Below are positions 22,046 to 33,576 of a stretch of DNA of 64,000 nt, piece by piece. The DNA is from Cherax quadricarinatus. Taxonomy: Eukaryota; Arthropoda; Malacostraca; Decapoda; Parastacidae. The notes under the pieces are model-generated. The model searched no databases and was not told where the DNA came from. It worked only from the letters and a program-made list of their open reading frames with translations. A program made the position numbers and the translations under genes. Every line of letters begins with the position of its first letter. Position 1 is the stretch's first letter. The stretch covers positions 37,039,581 through 37,103,580 of the forward strand of contig NC_091311.1 of the NCBI RefSeq assembly GCF_038502225.1, written 5' to 3'.

Positions 22046-23596
22046 TTTTTTATTATTTATTTATTAACACACTGGCCCTCCCACCAAGGCAGGGTGGCCC
22101 GAAAAAGAAAAACTTTCACCATCATTCACTCCATCACTGTCTTGCTGGAAGGGTGCTTTACACTACAGTTTTTAAACTGCAACATTAACACCCCTCCTTC
22201 AGAGTGCAGGCACTGTACTTCCCATCTCCAGGACTCAAGTCCAGCCTGCCGGTTTCCCTGAATCCCATAAATGTTACTTTGCTCACCCTCCAACAACATG
22301 CCAAGTATTAAAAACCATTTGCCTCCATTCACTAATATCAAATACGCTCACACATGCCTGCCGGAAGTCCAAGCCCCTCGTACACAAAACTTTCTTTACA
22401 CCCTCCCTCCAACCTTTCCTAGGCCGACTCCTACCTCGCCTTCCTTCCACTACAGACTGATACACTCTTAAGTCATTCTGTTTAGCTCCATTCTTTCTGC
22501 ATGTCCGAACCACCTCAACAACCCTTCCTCAGCCCTCTGGACAACAGTTTTGGTAATCCCGCACCTCCTCCTAACTTCCAAACTACGAATTCTCTGCATT
22601 ATATTCACTCCACACATTACCCTCAGACATGACATCTCCACTGCCTCCAGCCTTGTCCTCGCTGCAACATTCATCACCCATGCTTCACACCCATATAAGA
22701 GTGCTGGTAAAACTATACTCTCATACATTCCCCTCTTTGCCTCCAAGGACAAAGTTCTTTGTCTCCACAGACTCCTAAGTGCACCGCTCACCCTTTTCCC
22801 CTCATCAGTTCTATGATTCACCTCATCTTTCATAGACCCATCCGCTGACACGTCCACTCCCAAATATCTGAATACATTCACCTCCTCCATACTCTCTCCC
22901 TCCAATCTGATATCCAATCTTTCATCACCTAATCTTTTTGTTATCCTCATAGTCTTACTCTTTCCTGCATTCACTTTTAATTTTCTTCTTTTGCATACTC
23001 TACCAAATTCATCCACCAACCTCTGCAACTTCTCTTCAGAATCTCCCAAGAGCACAGTGTCATCAGCAAAGAGGAACTGTGACAACTCCCACTTTATGTG
23101 TGATTCTTTATTTTTTAACTCCACACCTTGCCAAGACCCTCACATTTACTTCTCTTACAACCCCATCTATAAATATATTAAACAACCACGGTGACATCAC
23201 ACATCCTTGTCTAAGGCCTACTTTTACTAAGAAATAATCTCCCTCTTTCCTACATACTCTAACTTGAGCCTCAATATCCTCATAAAAACTCTTCACTGCT
23301 TTCAGTAACCTACTTCCTACACCATAAATCTGCAACATCTGCCACATTGCCTCCCTATCCACCCTGCCTTTTCCAAATCCATAAATGCCACAAAAATCTC
23401 TTTAGCCTTATCTAAATACTGTTCACTTATATGTTTCACTGTAAACACCTGGTCCACACACCCCCTTACCTTTCCTAAAACCTCTTTATTCATCTGCTAT
23501 CCTATTCTCCGTCTTACTCTTAATTCTTTCAATAATAACTCTGCCATACACTTTACCAGGTATACTCAACAGACTTATCTCCCTATAATTTTTGGG
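22046..23596 (-). pseudogene. LINE-D copy 2, RT and 3' UTR
   Basis: Minus strand. RT motifs GLRQGCVMSPWLFNIFIDGV (palm B) at about 23210 and LFADDTVLLGD (palm C with catalytic aspartates) near 23060 precede FRYLGVDVS, LLYGCEAW and LLRWFGHAERM. Frame changes occur near 23110 and 22500. The 3' UTR ends with CACCAAGGCAGGGTGGCCCG (plus-strand view, about 22082-22101) and an A-rich tail of AATAAATAA type at 22045-22070. It is cut at 23596 by LINE-B copy 2. It is longer than LINE-D copy 1 and shows the palm missing there. Confidence 0.87.
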
Positions 23597-23602
23597 CTAA
23601 AT

Positions 23603-24583
23603 GGTACTGCCCTTGATACTGGCCATGTAGTCAGAAACTGTAAGGCTGGAGATGAAGTCCTGGTAGTCAGTAAATGTGGGGCTGATAGTGCTGTCCTGGG
23701 AGACAGTAATGGTGAAGCTGGAGGTGCTGTCCTGGGAGACAGTAATGGTGAAGCTGGAGGTGCTGTCCTGGGAGACAGTAATGGTGAAGCTGGAGGTGCT
23801 GTCCTGGGAGACAGTAATGGTGAAGCTGGAGATGCTGTCCTGGGAGACAGTAATGGTGAACCTGGAGATTTTGTCCAGGTAGTCGGGAATTATACGCAGG
23901 AAGGAATACATATAAATGACCTCATAGGGGACAGGAGCCATAGTAGGGAAACAAGTGTAGTCAAAGATAAGATAAAACCAATATTGCAAACTAGAAATAC
24001 TGCAGGAAATAGCAAACAAGAGGACTCCACTAGCAATAGTGAGGATATATTACCAAAAACAACTGGTGGGAGCTCCATTGTTGGTGCTAGGGATGATAGA
24101 AGTATGACAGGGAAACATGCACCAACAGGGAATACAGTCACAGAAACCCAAGGCAAACGGAAACCAAGCCTGTGCACATATTATGCACTTGGTATCTGCT
24201 GGCATGGGAAATCTGGAAAAACAGATGGGACGTGCAACTATGAACACCCTAGAAAATGCCATGCCCATATGACAACAGGAAAATGCAAACTCCCTTCCTG
24301 TAAGCTGTTTCACCCTGAACTGTGTAACTCTTCAGTACAGGAAAGACTGTGCTATAACTTAAATTGCCAGGCATACCATCTAAAGGGGACAAAAAGATAC
24401 AAAACATCCAGGCCATGGGAAAACCTAGGTAGCCACAACCACTCAAGAGGGAGAGGTTTTCTAGTGCCAGGAAGGAAAAAAAACTGGCAGGAAATGACAG
24501 AAATCATACACCAAATCCAGTCATTCCTGGAGTGGAACCACAGTCGATGGCCTCCACTCCAAACCAACAGATACAGATACTAA
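23603..24583 (+). CDS. LINE-B ORF1 with 12-residue repeats and three CCCH zinc fingers
   Basis: The frame is open from about 23603 to TAA at 24581-24583; the true start is probably lost upstream. An N-terminal block has about five copies of a 12-residue unit (AVLGDSNGEAGG) encoded by a 36-bp tandem repeat. A hydrophilic stretch follows, then three CCCH fingers at about 24173-24390: C-X7-C-X11-C-X3-H, C-X8-C-X4-C-X3-H and C-X8-C-X4-C-X3-H. A Lys/Arg-rich tail follows. CCCH fingers usually bind RNA, so the protein likely coats the LINE transcript, taking the place of the CCHC knuckles or RRM of other LINE ORF1 proteins. The stop overlaps the ORF2 ATG by one base. Confidence 0.8.
   Translation, partial: GTALDTGHVVRNCKAGDEVLVVSKCGADSAVLGDSNGEAGGAVLGDSNGEAGGAVLGDSNGEAGGAVLGDSNGEAGDAVLGDSNGEPGDFVQVVGNYTQEGIHINDLIGDRSHSRETSVVKDKIKPILQTRNTAGNSKQEDSTSNSEDILPKTTGGSSIVGARDDRSMTGKHAPTGNTVTETQGKRKPSLCTYYALGICWHGKSGKTDGTCNYEHPRKCHAHMTTGKCKLPSCKLFHPELCNSSVQERLCYNLNCQAYHLKGTKRYKTSRPWENLGSHNHSRGRGFLVPGRKKNWQEMTEIIHQIQSFLEWNHSRWPPLQTNRYRY
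23688..23870 (+). repeat. 36-bp coding minisatellite in LINE-B ORF1
   Basis: The unit GCTGTCCTGGGAGACAGTAA plus 16 further bases is repeated about five times with few changes, all in frame. Confidence 0.92.
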
Positions 24584-27500
24584 TGCCGGAAAAAAAATCC
24601 CCCCCCAGTACCAACAATACCACCAGTCCGATAACATTCTTCTTTGCAAATATACAGGGTCTAAAGCCAGCAACAAACAACAAAATACCTTTCATCCGTG
24701 GACTGCTTGCAGAGGCAAAGGCAATGTTTGCGGCTTTCACTGAGACCCACATAAAGGATCACTTGGACAACGAAATATGGATGCCAGGTTACAACCTATA
24801 CAGATGTGACAGAGTGAACAGGCAAAGGGGGGGGGGGTTGGCCTGTACATTGCAGAGTCACTTGTTTGCACAGAACTGCTAAATGCTTCAAATGATGTAG
24901 TGGAAGTTTTAGCAGTAAAGGTCGAGAACCAAAACCTAGTCATTGTGGTAGTCTACAAGCCTCCGGATGCAACATCCCAGCAATTCCAGGAACAGCTGTT
25001 AAAAATTGACCACTGTCTGGAAAATCTTCCAGCTCCTGCACCCAACATCTTGCTCCTGGGGGATTTCAACTTAAGGCACCTAAAATGGAGGAATATAGCA
25101 AATAATATTGTTGCAGAAATAACACCAGGAGGCAGCTCTGATGAAAACTCACACTCACTCGAGCTTTTAAATCTCTGCACAAAATTCAATTTAAACCAGC
25201 AAATAATAGAGCCTACTAGACTGGAGAATACACTAGACCTCATCTTCACTAACAATGATGATCTGATAAGAAATGTCACCATATCAAAAACAATATACTC
25301 AGATCACAACATAATTGAGGTTCAGACATGTATGTGTGGAGCCCCAGACCGACATAATGAGACTAGTCACAAGGGAGCATTCACCAAATTCAACTTCAAT
25401 AACCAAAACATAAAGTGGGACCAAGTAAACCAAGTCCTAACCGATATAAGCTGGGAAGATATGCTAAGCAACACAGACCCCAACTTATGCCTAGAACAGA
25501 TTAACTCGGTGGCGCTCGATGTATGCACAAGGCTTATTCCTCTAAGAAAAAGGAGGAGTAGATGTAAAATAGAAAGAGACAGGCGCTCCCTTTACAGGCG
25601 ATGGAAAAGAATAACAGAGCGGCTAAAAGAGGTCAATATATCTGAAATGCGTAGGGAGACACTGGTCAGAGAAATAGCAAGCATCGAACTTAAGCTAAAA
25701 GAATCCTTTAGGAGTCAGGAATCGCGGGAAGAACTAAAAGCCATAAATGAAATCAAAAGAAACCCAAAGTATTTCTTCTCCTATGCTAAATCAAAATCGA
25801 GAACAACGTCCAGTATTGGGCCCCTACTTAAACAAGATGGGTCCTACACAGATGACAGCAAGGAAATGAGTGAGCTACTCAAGTCCCAATATGACTCAGT
25901 TTTTAGCAAGCCGCTAACCAGACTGAGAGTCGAAGATCAAAATTAATTTTTTATGAGAGAGCCACAAAATTTGATTAACACAAGCCTATCTGATGTTATC
26001 CTGATGCCAAATGACTTCGAACAGGCGATAAATGACATGCCCATGCACTCTGCCCCAGGGCCAGACTCATGGAACTCTGTGTTCATCAAGAACTGCAAGA
26101 AGCCCCTATCACGAGCCTTTTCCATCCTGTGGAGAGGGAGCATGGACACGGGGGTCGTCCCACAGTTACTAAAAACAACAGACATAGCCCCTCTCCACAA
26201 AGGGGGCAGTAAAGCAACAGCAAAGAACTACAGACCAATAGTACTAACATCCCATATCATAAAAATCTTTGAAAGGGTCCTAAGAAGCAAGATCACCACC
26301 CATCTAGAAACCCATCAGTTACACAACCCAGGGCAACATGGGTTTAGAACAGGTCGCTCCTGTCTGTCTCAACTATTGGATCACTACGACAAGGTCCTAA
26401 ATGCACTAGAAGACAAAAAGAATGCAGATGTAATATATACAGACTTTGCAAAAGCCTTCGACAAGTGTGACCATGGCGTAATAGCACACAAAATGCGTGC
26501 TAAAGGAATAACAGGAAAAGTCGGTCGATGGATCTATAATTTCCTCACTAACAGAACACAGAGAGTAGTCATCAACAGAGTAAAGTCCGAGGCAGCTACT
26601 GTGAAAAGCTCTGTTCCACAAGGCACAGTACTCGCTCCCATCTTGTTCCTCATCCTCATATCCGACATAGACAAGGATGTCAGCCACAGCACCGTGTCTT
26701 CCTTTGCAGATGACACCCGAATCTGCATGACAGTGTCTTCCATTGCAGACACTGCAAAGCTCCAGGCGGACATCAACCAAATCTTTCAGTGGGCTGCAGA
26801 AAACAATATGAAGTTCAACGATGAGAAATTTCAATTACTCAGATATGGTAAACATGAGGAAATTAAATCTTCATCAGAATACAAAACAAATTCTGGCCAC
26901 AAAATAGAGCGAAACACCAACGTCAAAGACCTGGGAGTGATCATGTCGGAGGATCTCACCTTCAAGGACCATAACATTGTATCAATCGCATCTGCTAGAA
27001 AAATGACAGGATGGATAATGAGAACCTTCAAAACTAGGGAGGCCAAGCCCATGATGACACTCTTCAGGTCACTTGTTCTATCTAGGCTGGAATATTGCTG
27101 CACACTAACAGCACCTTTCAAGGCAGGTGAAATTGCCGACCTAGAAAATGTACAGAGAACTTTCACGGCGCGCATAACGGAGATAAAACACCTCAATTAC
27201 TGGGAGCGCTTGAGGTTCCTAAACCTGTATTCCCTGGAATGCAGGAGGGAGAGATACATGATTATATACACCTGGAAAATCCTAGAGGGACTAGTACCGA
27301 ACTTGCACACGAAAATCACTCACTACGAAAGCAAAAGACTTGGCAGACGATGCACCATCCCCCCAATGAAAAGCAGGGGTGTCACTAGCACGTTAAGAGA
27401 CCATACAATAAGTGTCAGGGGCCCGAGACTGTTCAACTGCCTCCCAGCACACATAAGGGGGATTACCAACAGACCCCTGGCAGTCTTCAAGCTGGCACTG

Positions 27501-27641
27501 GACAAGCACCTAAAGTCAGTTCCTGATCAGCCGGGCTGTGGCTCGTACGTTGGTTTGCGTGCAGCCAGCAGCAACAGCCTGGTTGATCAGGCTCTGATCC
27601 ACCAGGAGGCCTGGTCACAGACCGGGCCGCGGGGGCGTTGA
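24583..27641 (+). pseudogene. LINE-B ORF2, endonuclease-RT, two interruptions
   Basis: The ATG at 24583-24585 overlaps the ORF1 stop (TAATG). APE endonuclease: FFFANIQGLKP, FTETHI, then LLLGDFNLRH and YSDHNIIE. RT: PLHKGGSK, YTDFAKAFDKCDH, SVPQGTVLAPILF, SFADDTRI. The C-terminus ends at TGA near 27641 after ASSNSLVDQAL. Two defects: a -1 frame relation at a run of 11 G (24827-24837), where the frame changes between GGGLACT and the downstream ESLVCTELL frame; and TAA at 25944-25946 where copy 1 has GAA. Otherwise about 1020 codons are open. The combined enzyme nicks target DNA and copies the RNA in place. Confidence 0.9.
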
Positions 27642-27669
27642 CCCCCAGAACTCTCTCCAGGTAAACTCC

Positions 27670-29956
27670 AGGTAATGCATTTTGTAGGTCGTTTACGTAA
27701 ATGAGAAAGAGAAGAGGGCCAAAGACACTTCCCTGTGGGACTCCAACTGTAATTGGTTGTGTGGAAGAGTTTGTTCCATTTGTGTACACATATTGGCTTC
27801 TGTTGCTTTGGTTGCTTTAGGTAGTTGAGGGAGTGCCCTCTTATACCATAGTGTGATAATTTTATGTACAACAAATCATGGTCAACTGTATCAAAAGCTT
27901 TACATAAATCAATGAAGATCCCCAATGGGACTTCTTTTTTCTTGAGTGCAGTGTATATTTGTTCAGGCATGTGTATAATAGCATCATTCGTATTTTTATT
28001 ACGCCTGGGAGATGAGGTAGGAATAAATTCGCTTATGAATTAATTTTTCAAAGATTTTAGAGAGAAGGGGTAAGTTGGATATTGGCCTATAGTAATTCAA
28101 GTCTGCTTGATCTCCACCTTTATGTATCGGGGTGACCCTCGCTATTTTGAAAAATGTGGGGAAGGTAGAGGATTCAATGGATTTGTTAAAGAGTGTTGGT
28201 GATTGGTTACAGTACTTGTGAAGCTTTTTTGTATATAAAGGGTGGTAAGTTATTTAAATCTCCTGCCTTGTTCTTTAGTGTGTTGATAATGAGTGAAACT
28301 TCTGTTGGGTTAGTTGGGGCTAGGAATAGTGTGTTCGGGAAGGTGCCAGTGAGGTAGTCATTAGGTGGGGTATTTGAACTTGGGAATTTTTCTGCCAGGT
28401 TTTTTTCCAATGGTGGAGAAGAAAACATCAAGTCTGTTTGCTGTTTCAGTCGGCGAGAGTAGGGGTTCATCTGGTTTTGTTAGTTTGATTGTTCTGTTTA
28501 CTCGTACCTTCTTTGTTCCTAGAATTTCAGATAGGGTTTTCCAGGTCTTTTTTATATCATATTTTAAGTTGGATAATCTATTCTCATAACTTTTTTGCCC
28601 TTCTTATCAGACTGGTTAGGACTGACGACTAACGTTTTGTTTAGTCTCTGGTTATTTGACCCATTCTGTACTGTTTTTCATATAGGTGCTTTATATTTAC
28701 GGATCTGAGGAAGCTGGGTGTTAGCAGAGGGACTGCTCGGTCTCTTAAGATAAGATAAGATAAGATTTCGTTCGGATTTTTAATCCCCGGAGGATCAGCC
28801 ACCCAGGATAACCCAAGAAAGTCAGTGCGTCATCGAGGACTGTCTAACTTATTTCCATTGGGGTCCTTAATCTTGTCCCCCAGGATGCGACCCACACCAG
28901 TCGACTAACACCCAGGTACCTATTTGCTGCTAGGTGAACAGGACAACAGGTGTAAGGAAATGTGTCGAAATGTTTCCTACCCACCGGGAATCGAACCCGG
29001 GCCCTCCGTGTGTGAAGCGGGAGCTTTAGCCACCAGGCCACCGGGCCTGGTTTTTTAGAGCAGTGCTTGTTATAGAGGTATTGGGTCTTTTTTAGAAAAT
29101 TATTAATACATTCATCAGTATCTGTATGGGTTTCTAGCTCAATTTGCCAGTCGATGTTTGTCATTGCTGTTGTGAAGTTATTAATGGCTGTCTCATTGTG
29201 AAGTCTGAAGGTTACTTTAGTAGTGTCTTGGGATAATTTACCTAGATTGGTTATGAGAAAGGTAGGGTAGTGGTCTGTGGTGTTATCTGTGATTATGACT
29301 GATTTTAAAGGGGATATGGTGTTGGTCCAGATGTGGTCTAATAGGGAAACACTAGTCTCAGAGATTTTTGTAGGTTTTGTTACTGCTGGTAATAACAAGC
29401 AGTTACTCATAGTGTTTGTGAATTCAGTTACATGTGGGTCCTGGTCTTGGAGAAGACTTACACTGAAGTCTCCTGTGAGTAGTAAATGGTCTTTGTTCAT
29501 GTGTGCATCAGTTATCATACTTCCTAGGTTTTCACTAAAACTGCTTATATTTGACTGTGGTACTCTGTAGATGTTTATTACTGTGAGAGGTTTTTGTAGG
29601 TATTTAGATTTGAATTTAGCTATTATATATTCCCCATGTTTATCCCTTGAGAAAGTATTGTTGATACATTCCAGTTGGTCTGAGTAGTACATAGCTGTGC
29701 CACCCCCCTTGTTGATCTGGCCTACAGTTGTGTATGGCTGTGTAACCAGGAATGGCATAGACATCTGTAGTATCTGGCTTTAGCCAGGTTTCGGTGAGAG
29801 TAATGAGAGTAATTCCCTGACATGCAGGGAATTTAGTAATGCTGTGAGGTCATCATAGTTAAAGACAGTTATGTTGTTGTTAGCTCTGAGGAGTGCCTTT
29901 GCTTGTTCTGCTGTGTAGTAATTACAGTTGCTGTTTAATTCATTTAAGTCATTTAA
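27670..29956 (-). mobile_element. LINE-A copy 2, RT and endonuclease part
   Basis: Minus strand, interrupted by SINE2. RT remnants at 27670-28200 include GVPQGSVFGPLLFLIYVNDL and FIDLCKAFDTVDHDLL. The thumb is missing because LINE-B ends at 27665. The linker lies near 28470-28740. Endonuclease at 29048-29956: GGTAMYYSDQLE, HIWTNTI, TDHYPTFLI, ANNNITVFNY. The element stops at TTAA 29953-29956 where D inserted, and continues beyond the D/E pair at 34654 (TAAGAGGTTGG), as shown by the uninterrupted copy 1 at about 5229. Confidence 0.88.
28747..29047 (-). mobile_element. SINE2, tRNA-headed SINE
   Basis: Full-length minus-strand copy of the SINE1 family. Tail TAAGATAAGATAAGAT at the low end; tRNA-like head with GGAATCGAACC (box B complement) near 28987. 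Inserted in the LINE-A linker/endonuclease region, at a different site from SINE1. Confidence 0.92.
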
Positions 29957-31007
29957 CCCTTTCAGGGTTTCCAACATACTAGTACGGCTTACGCACCAGG
30001 GTTATTGACGTACTTGCATGCCTAAATTCTAGCACCTTCAAATCTAGTGAGAGAAAGCTGGTAGGCCTACATATGAAAGAATGGGTCTATGTGGTCAATG
30101 TGCATAGTATAAAAAAATCCTGCAGCACACAGTGCATAATGAGAAAAAAAAACTCCGACCGTGTTTTTGGTTTAACCCTTTGAGGGTCGACAGGCCCTCT
30201 CCGAAACTCGTTCTCAGGGTCGGCCAAATTTCAAAAAAAAAAAAATTATTTTTTCTTATGAAAAAATAGAGTTTTTTTTTCTAAACATTATAGGATAAAC
30301 AAAAAAAATTTACCATCAATACTTACGGAGATATGGATGCATGAAGTTTGCAGAAAATGAGCCGCGTATGGCAACAGCGGCGACTGCCGCTCACCCGGTA
30401 AACTTTAGTTTACTTGTATTTGAAGGTTTGTTGTTTTTTTCACTATTTTATTTTTTCACATAACTTATGTGGCCTGTGAGACCAAAGTAAGGTGCAATGT
30501 ACATATATACACTCGTTGTATACAACACAATAAGCACACAAACATAATTATCAATATATTGTTTACAAAACTTGTTTACAAAAACAAACAATACAAAACA
30601 TTGTTTATTATTATTGTTCTATAATATATATACCAATATACAGTCACTGAACATATTCCTATTAGTTCTGCAGCTTGTGGAACTCTGAAACATGGTGTCA
30701 TACACAATGGTGTTTTATCTTTCTCCCTCATTCTATCTCTTTCAATCTGTCTCTCTCTTTCTATCTCTGTCTCACAGGTACACATAAATACAAGTATACA
30801 TAGTATAAATTACCTAGGATAACCCAAGAAATCCAGACAAAGTGCTATACTTTGCTTGAAGATGTGAGTAAAAGTGATGACACAGTCTTGTGGCTCTCTG
30901 AGACAGAGAGCTAGACAGATAGACAGATAGACAGGGAGCTTGACAGACAGACAAATAGACAGACAGAAATGTTAGTGTACCAGTACCAGTGTACTAGTGT
31001 TCCACCC

Positions 31008-31130
31008 TCCTCCTCCTCTTCTTCCTCTTCCTCCTCTTCCCCCTACTCTTCCTCCTCTTCCCCCTACTCTTCCTCATACTCTTCCTCTTCCTCCTCTTCC
31101 TCTTCCTCCTCTTCCTCTTCCTCCTACTCT

Positions 31131-31162
<32 letters not shown>

Positions 31163-31289
31163 CTCTTCTTCCTCTTCCTCCTACTCTTCCTCCTCCTCCT
31201 CTTCTTCCTCTTCCTCCTCTTCCCCCTAATCTTCCTCCTACTATTCCTCTTCCTCCTCCTCTTCCTCTTATTCCTCTTCCTTCTACTCT

Positions 31290-31336
<47 letters not shown>

Positions 31337-31390
31337 CTCTTCTTCCTCTTCCCCCTACTCTTCCTCCTTCTCCTTCTCCTCCTCCTCCAT
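31008..31390 (+). repeat. Polypyrimidine TCC/TCTTCC array in C1
   Basis: Almost pure pyrimidine on the plus strand for about 380 bp, broken by occasional TAC. Equivalent arrays lie near 38256-38611 (C2), 45474-45837 (C3), 51591-51950 (C4) and 58797-59181 (C5), with different lengths. Confidence 0.93.
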
Positions 31391-31924
31391 AGTGTAAATT
31401 ACCAGGAGTCGGCAGCTGTCAAAATGACATATTGTCTCATTACTCACTCCCCCTCCCGCCTGTCAAAACAATGGGGTCGGATGCTGCTTCCCTTCCTCCA
31501 TTCTATCTAATTATCTTTCTTCCTCATTCTATCTGTCTGTTTATCTCTGTCTCACAGGTACACATAAATACAAGTATACATAGTATAAATTACCTAGGAT
31601 AACCCAAGAAACCCAGACAAAGTGCTATACTCTGCTTGAAGATGTGAGTAAAAGTGATGACGCAGTCTTGTGGCTCTCTGAGACAGAGAGCTAGACGGAT
31701 AGACAGGGAGCTTGACAGACAGGCAAATAGACAGACAGAAATGTTAGTATACCAGCAAAAACAAAGGGAGGGCGATGTTCATCTCATCTTTTGGCATCAG
31801 CTCTACCCTCATTTACCCTCATCAAACGTCAGCACTTATCAGATGTTATCTCCCCTTATCTTGTTACTGTCATGGGTGAACATTTATTATTACATATTAT
31901 TATTATTATTATTACCTATTATTA

Positions 31925-32503
31925 TTATGTATTATTATTATTATGTATTATTGTTATCATTACGTATTCTTCTTCTTCCTCCTCCTCCTCCTCTTCTTCC
32001 TCCTCCTCCTCCTCCTCCTCCTCTTCTTCCTCCTCCTCCTCCTCCTCCTCTTCTTCCTCCTCCTCCTCCTCCTCCTCCTCCTCTGCCTCCTCCTCCTCTT
32101 GCCTCCTCCTCCTCTTGCCTCCTCCTCCTCTGCCTCCTCCTCCTCTGCCTCCTCCTCCTCCTCCATTCTTGGAACAAGTTTGAAGAGCTTGTAGTTCATA
32201 ATCACTATCACTATCATCACCAATGCTCACATCTGAGTCTGGGATTTTGGAAAATAGGAGTTTCCTCTTTGATTCTGGTACAACTGAACGTGAACAAGAC
32301 GGCCCAGCACCAGAGGTGGAAGGCTGTGGGTTGTCTGGGTTTTCCTCACTATTACCCATATTATGGTCATTAGTTTCGGTCAAAACCTCACCAGAACCTT
32401 GAAACTCATCTTCACTGTCACTTCCATCTGTATTAGAACTGTCACTGGGGAACAAAAGTGTCCCAATTCGCCGAGGAGTGAGGAACTTCTTACCGCAGGG
32501 CAC
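31925..32503 (-). pseudogene. Transposase N-terminal remnant fused to Gly/Glu repeat (C1)
   Basis: The first ~110 residues (MPCGKKFLTPRRIGTLLFPS, NTDGSDSEDEF, DDSDSDYEL) align with the N-terminus of the element P transposase. After TCSKNGG the frame runs into poly-Gly and poly-Glu encoded by the TCC array and ends in TTA repeats. No catalytic domain. The N-terminus of piggyBac transposases is acidic and poorly structured, so a retained function is unlikely but not excluded. The same frame is open in all five C copies. Confidence 0.8.
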
Positions 32504-33576
32504 GGTGGAAATTGTGTACTATGATGGCATTCCCACAATGCACCACTGGGTCCCAGATTTTTTTCCTACTGTGCACACCCACCACACAGACCCATTCTCT
32601 CACATCTAGGCTTATCAGCCTTTTCCTGCGAGATTTGAGGCCGCTAGAATTTATGCGTACTAGTACGTCAAAAACCCCTACGCGTAAGACGTACTAGTAT
32701 GACCAAAACCCTCAAAGGGTTAAAACAGCAACTTTGCAGTGTATTTTTGTATGGTATTTATGGTTGTATTTTAGTTTTCCTGGTCTCATTTTATAGAATG
32801 GAAGACATATTACAGAAATTGAGATGATTTTGATTGGTTTCACAATGAAAAGTATCTTGAAATTCAGCTCAAATTAGAAGAAATGTTTGATTTTTACCAA
32901 AGTACAAAAGTAAACAAATCATGCCAAGCGTCCAATACACATCAACTGGTGAGTCTAATATTCTTTCACAAGTGTGCTGATATTATTTATACCATTTCTA
33001 CACCATTTCTACACTAATGCAGTAGTCTGCATAACAGTAAATCTTCTATTTATTGTGAGAATAAAAATTCAAAGTGGAAAGCAAAAGAGATGTAAGAGGG
33101 GCCTGGGGACGTGACTAATGAACAGAGAAAATGTTATTTTAGTGCCAGGAATGTCTATCATGTTTATTCTGGACTCTATTTTGAAATTGGCATCTTCTGA
33201 AATTTGTGTGAAATTGGCAACATTGCCAATTTCTGACCACTTTACTCGATAGTTGAAATCGGTAAATGGGTGGTTTCTTGTACTCATTCAATAGAAAAAA
33301 TGGAGTTCTAGCAAAATAAATATGATTTTTGTCGACTAGTACACTGGAATTGGCCGAAAATAGGGCTCAAAGTGGGTGAAATTGCCGATGCGTAAACATC
33401 GTCAAGACCGCTAACTTCATGAGAGCATAATTCTGTAAGTTTTCCATGAAATTTCATACTTTTGGTGTCATTATGATTGGGAAAAGATTCTCTATCATTT
33501 CATAAGAAAAAATAATTTTTTTTTTCCAAAAAATTTTCGAGTTTAGGAGAGGGCCTCTCGACCCTGAAAGGGTTAA

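Larger units (their letters stand above)
23597..27665 (+). mobile_element. LINE-B copy 2, nearly complete non-LTR retrotransposon
   Basis: About 4.07 kb, with most of ORF1, complete ORF2 coverage and the 3' end (AACTCTCTCCAGGTAAACTCCAGGTAA). No full 5' UTR is seen; the open frame of ORF1 runs to the LINE-D junction, so the copy is probably slightly 5' truncated. Its 3' end abuts LINE-A copy 2 RT. Confidence 0.9.
30176..32719 (-). mobile_element. C1: internally deleted piggyBac element
   Basis: 2544 bp with TTAA on both sides. Ends match element P. On the minus strand it keeps the transposase N-terminus (from 32503) and a short C-terminal scrap (KTPLCMTPCF type, near 30710). The DDE core is replaced by TCC/TCTTCC arrays (31008-31390, 31970-32164), a TTA array (31889-31955) and GACA/TAGA-rich stretches. 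A ~190-bp module starting CACAGGTACACATAAATACA occurs twice (about 30774 and 31554). Palindrome pair CGTACTAGTACG (32656-32667) and CGTACTAGTATG (32690-32701). Confidence 0.9.
29957..33572. mobile_element. Element D: 1.07-kb TTAA MITE containing C1
   Basis: TTAA at 29953-29956 and 33573-33576. Left part 29957-30171, right part 32724-33572, with C1 inserted at an internal TTAA (30172-30175 and 32720-32723). Own length is about 1068 bp, the same as MITE1, which is uninterrupted at the equivalent place. Palindromes CATACTAGTACG (29975-29986) and a decayed partner (30009-30020) are 34 bp apart. Confidence 0.9.

Noticed and set aside
28844..29764. A 306-codon frame that looks like one protein
   Set aside because: It joins LINE-A endonuclease to translated SINE2; an accidental fusion.
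30969..31392. Ser-rich, Pro/Leu-rich and Glu-rich open frames in the C and B copies
   Set aside because: Translations of TCC and GAA microsatellites; lengths change with repeat number and no start context or domain is present.
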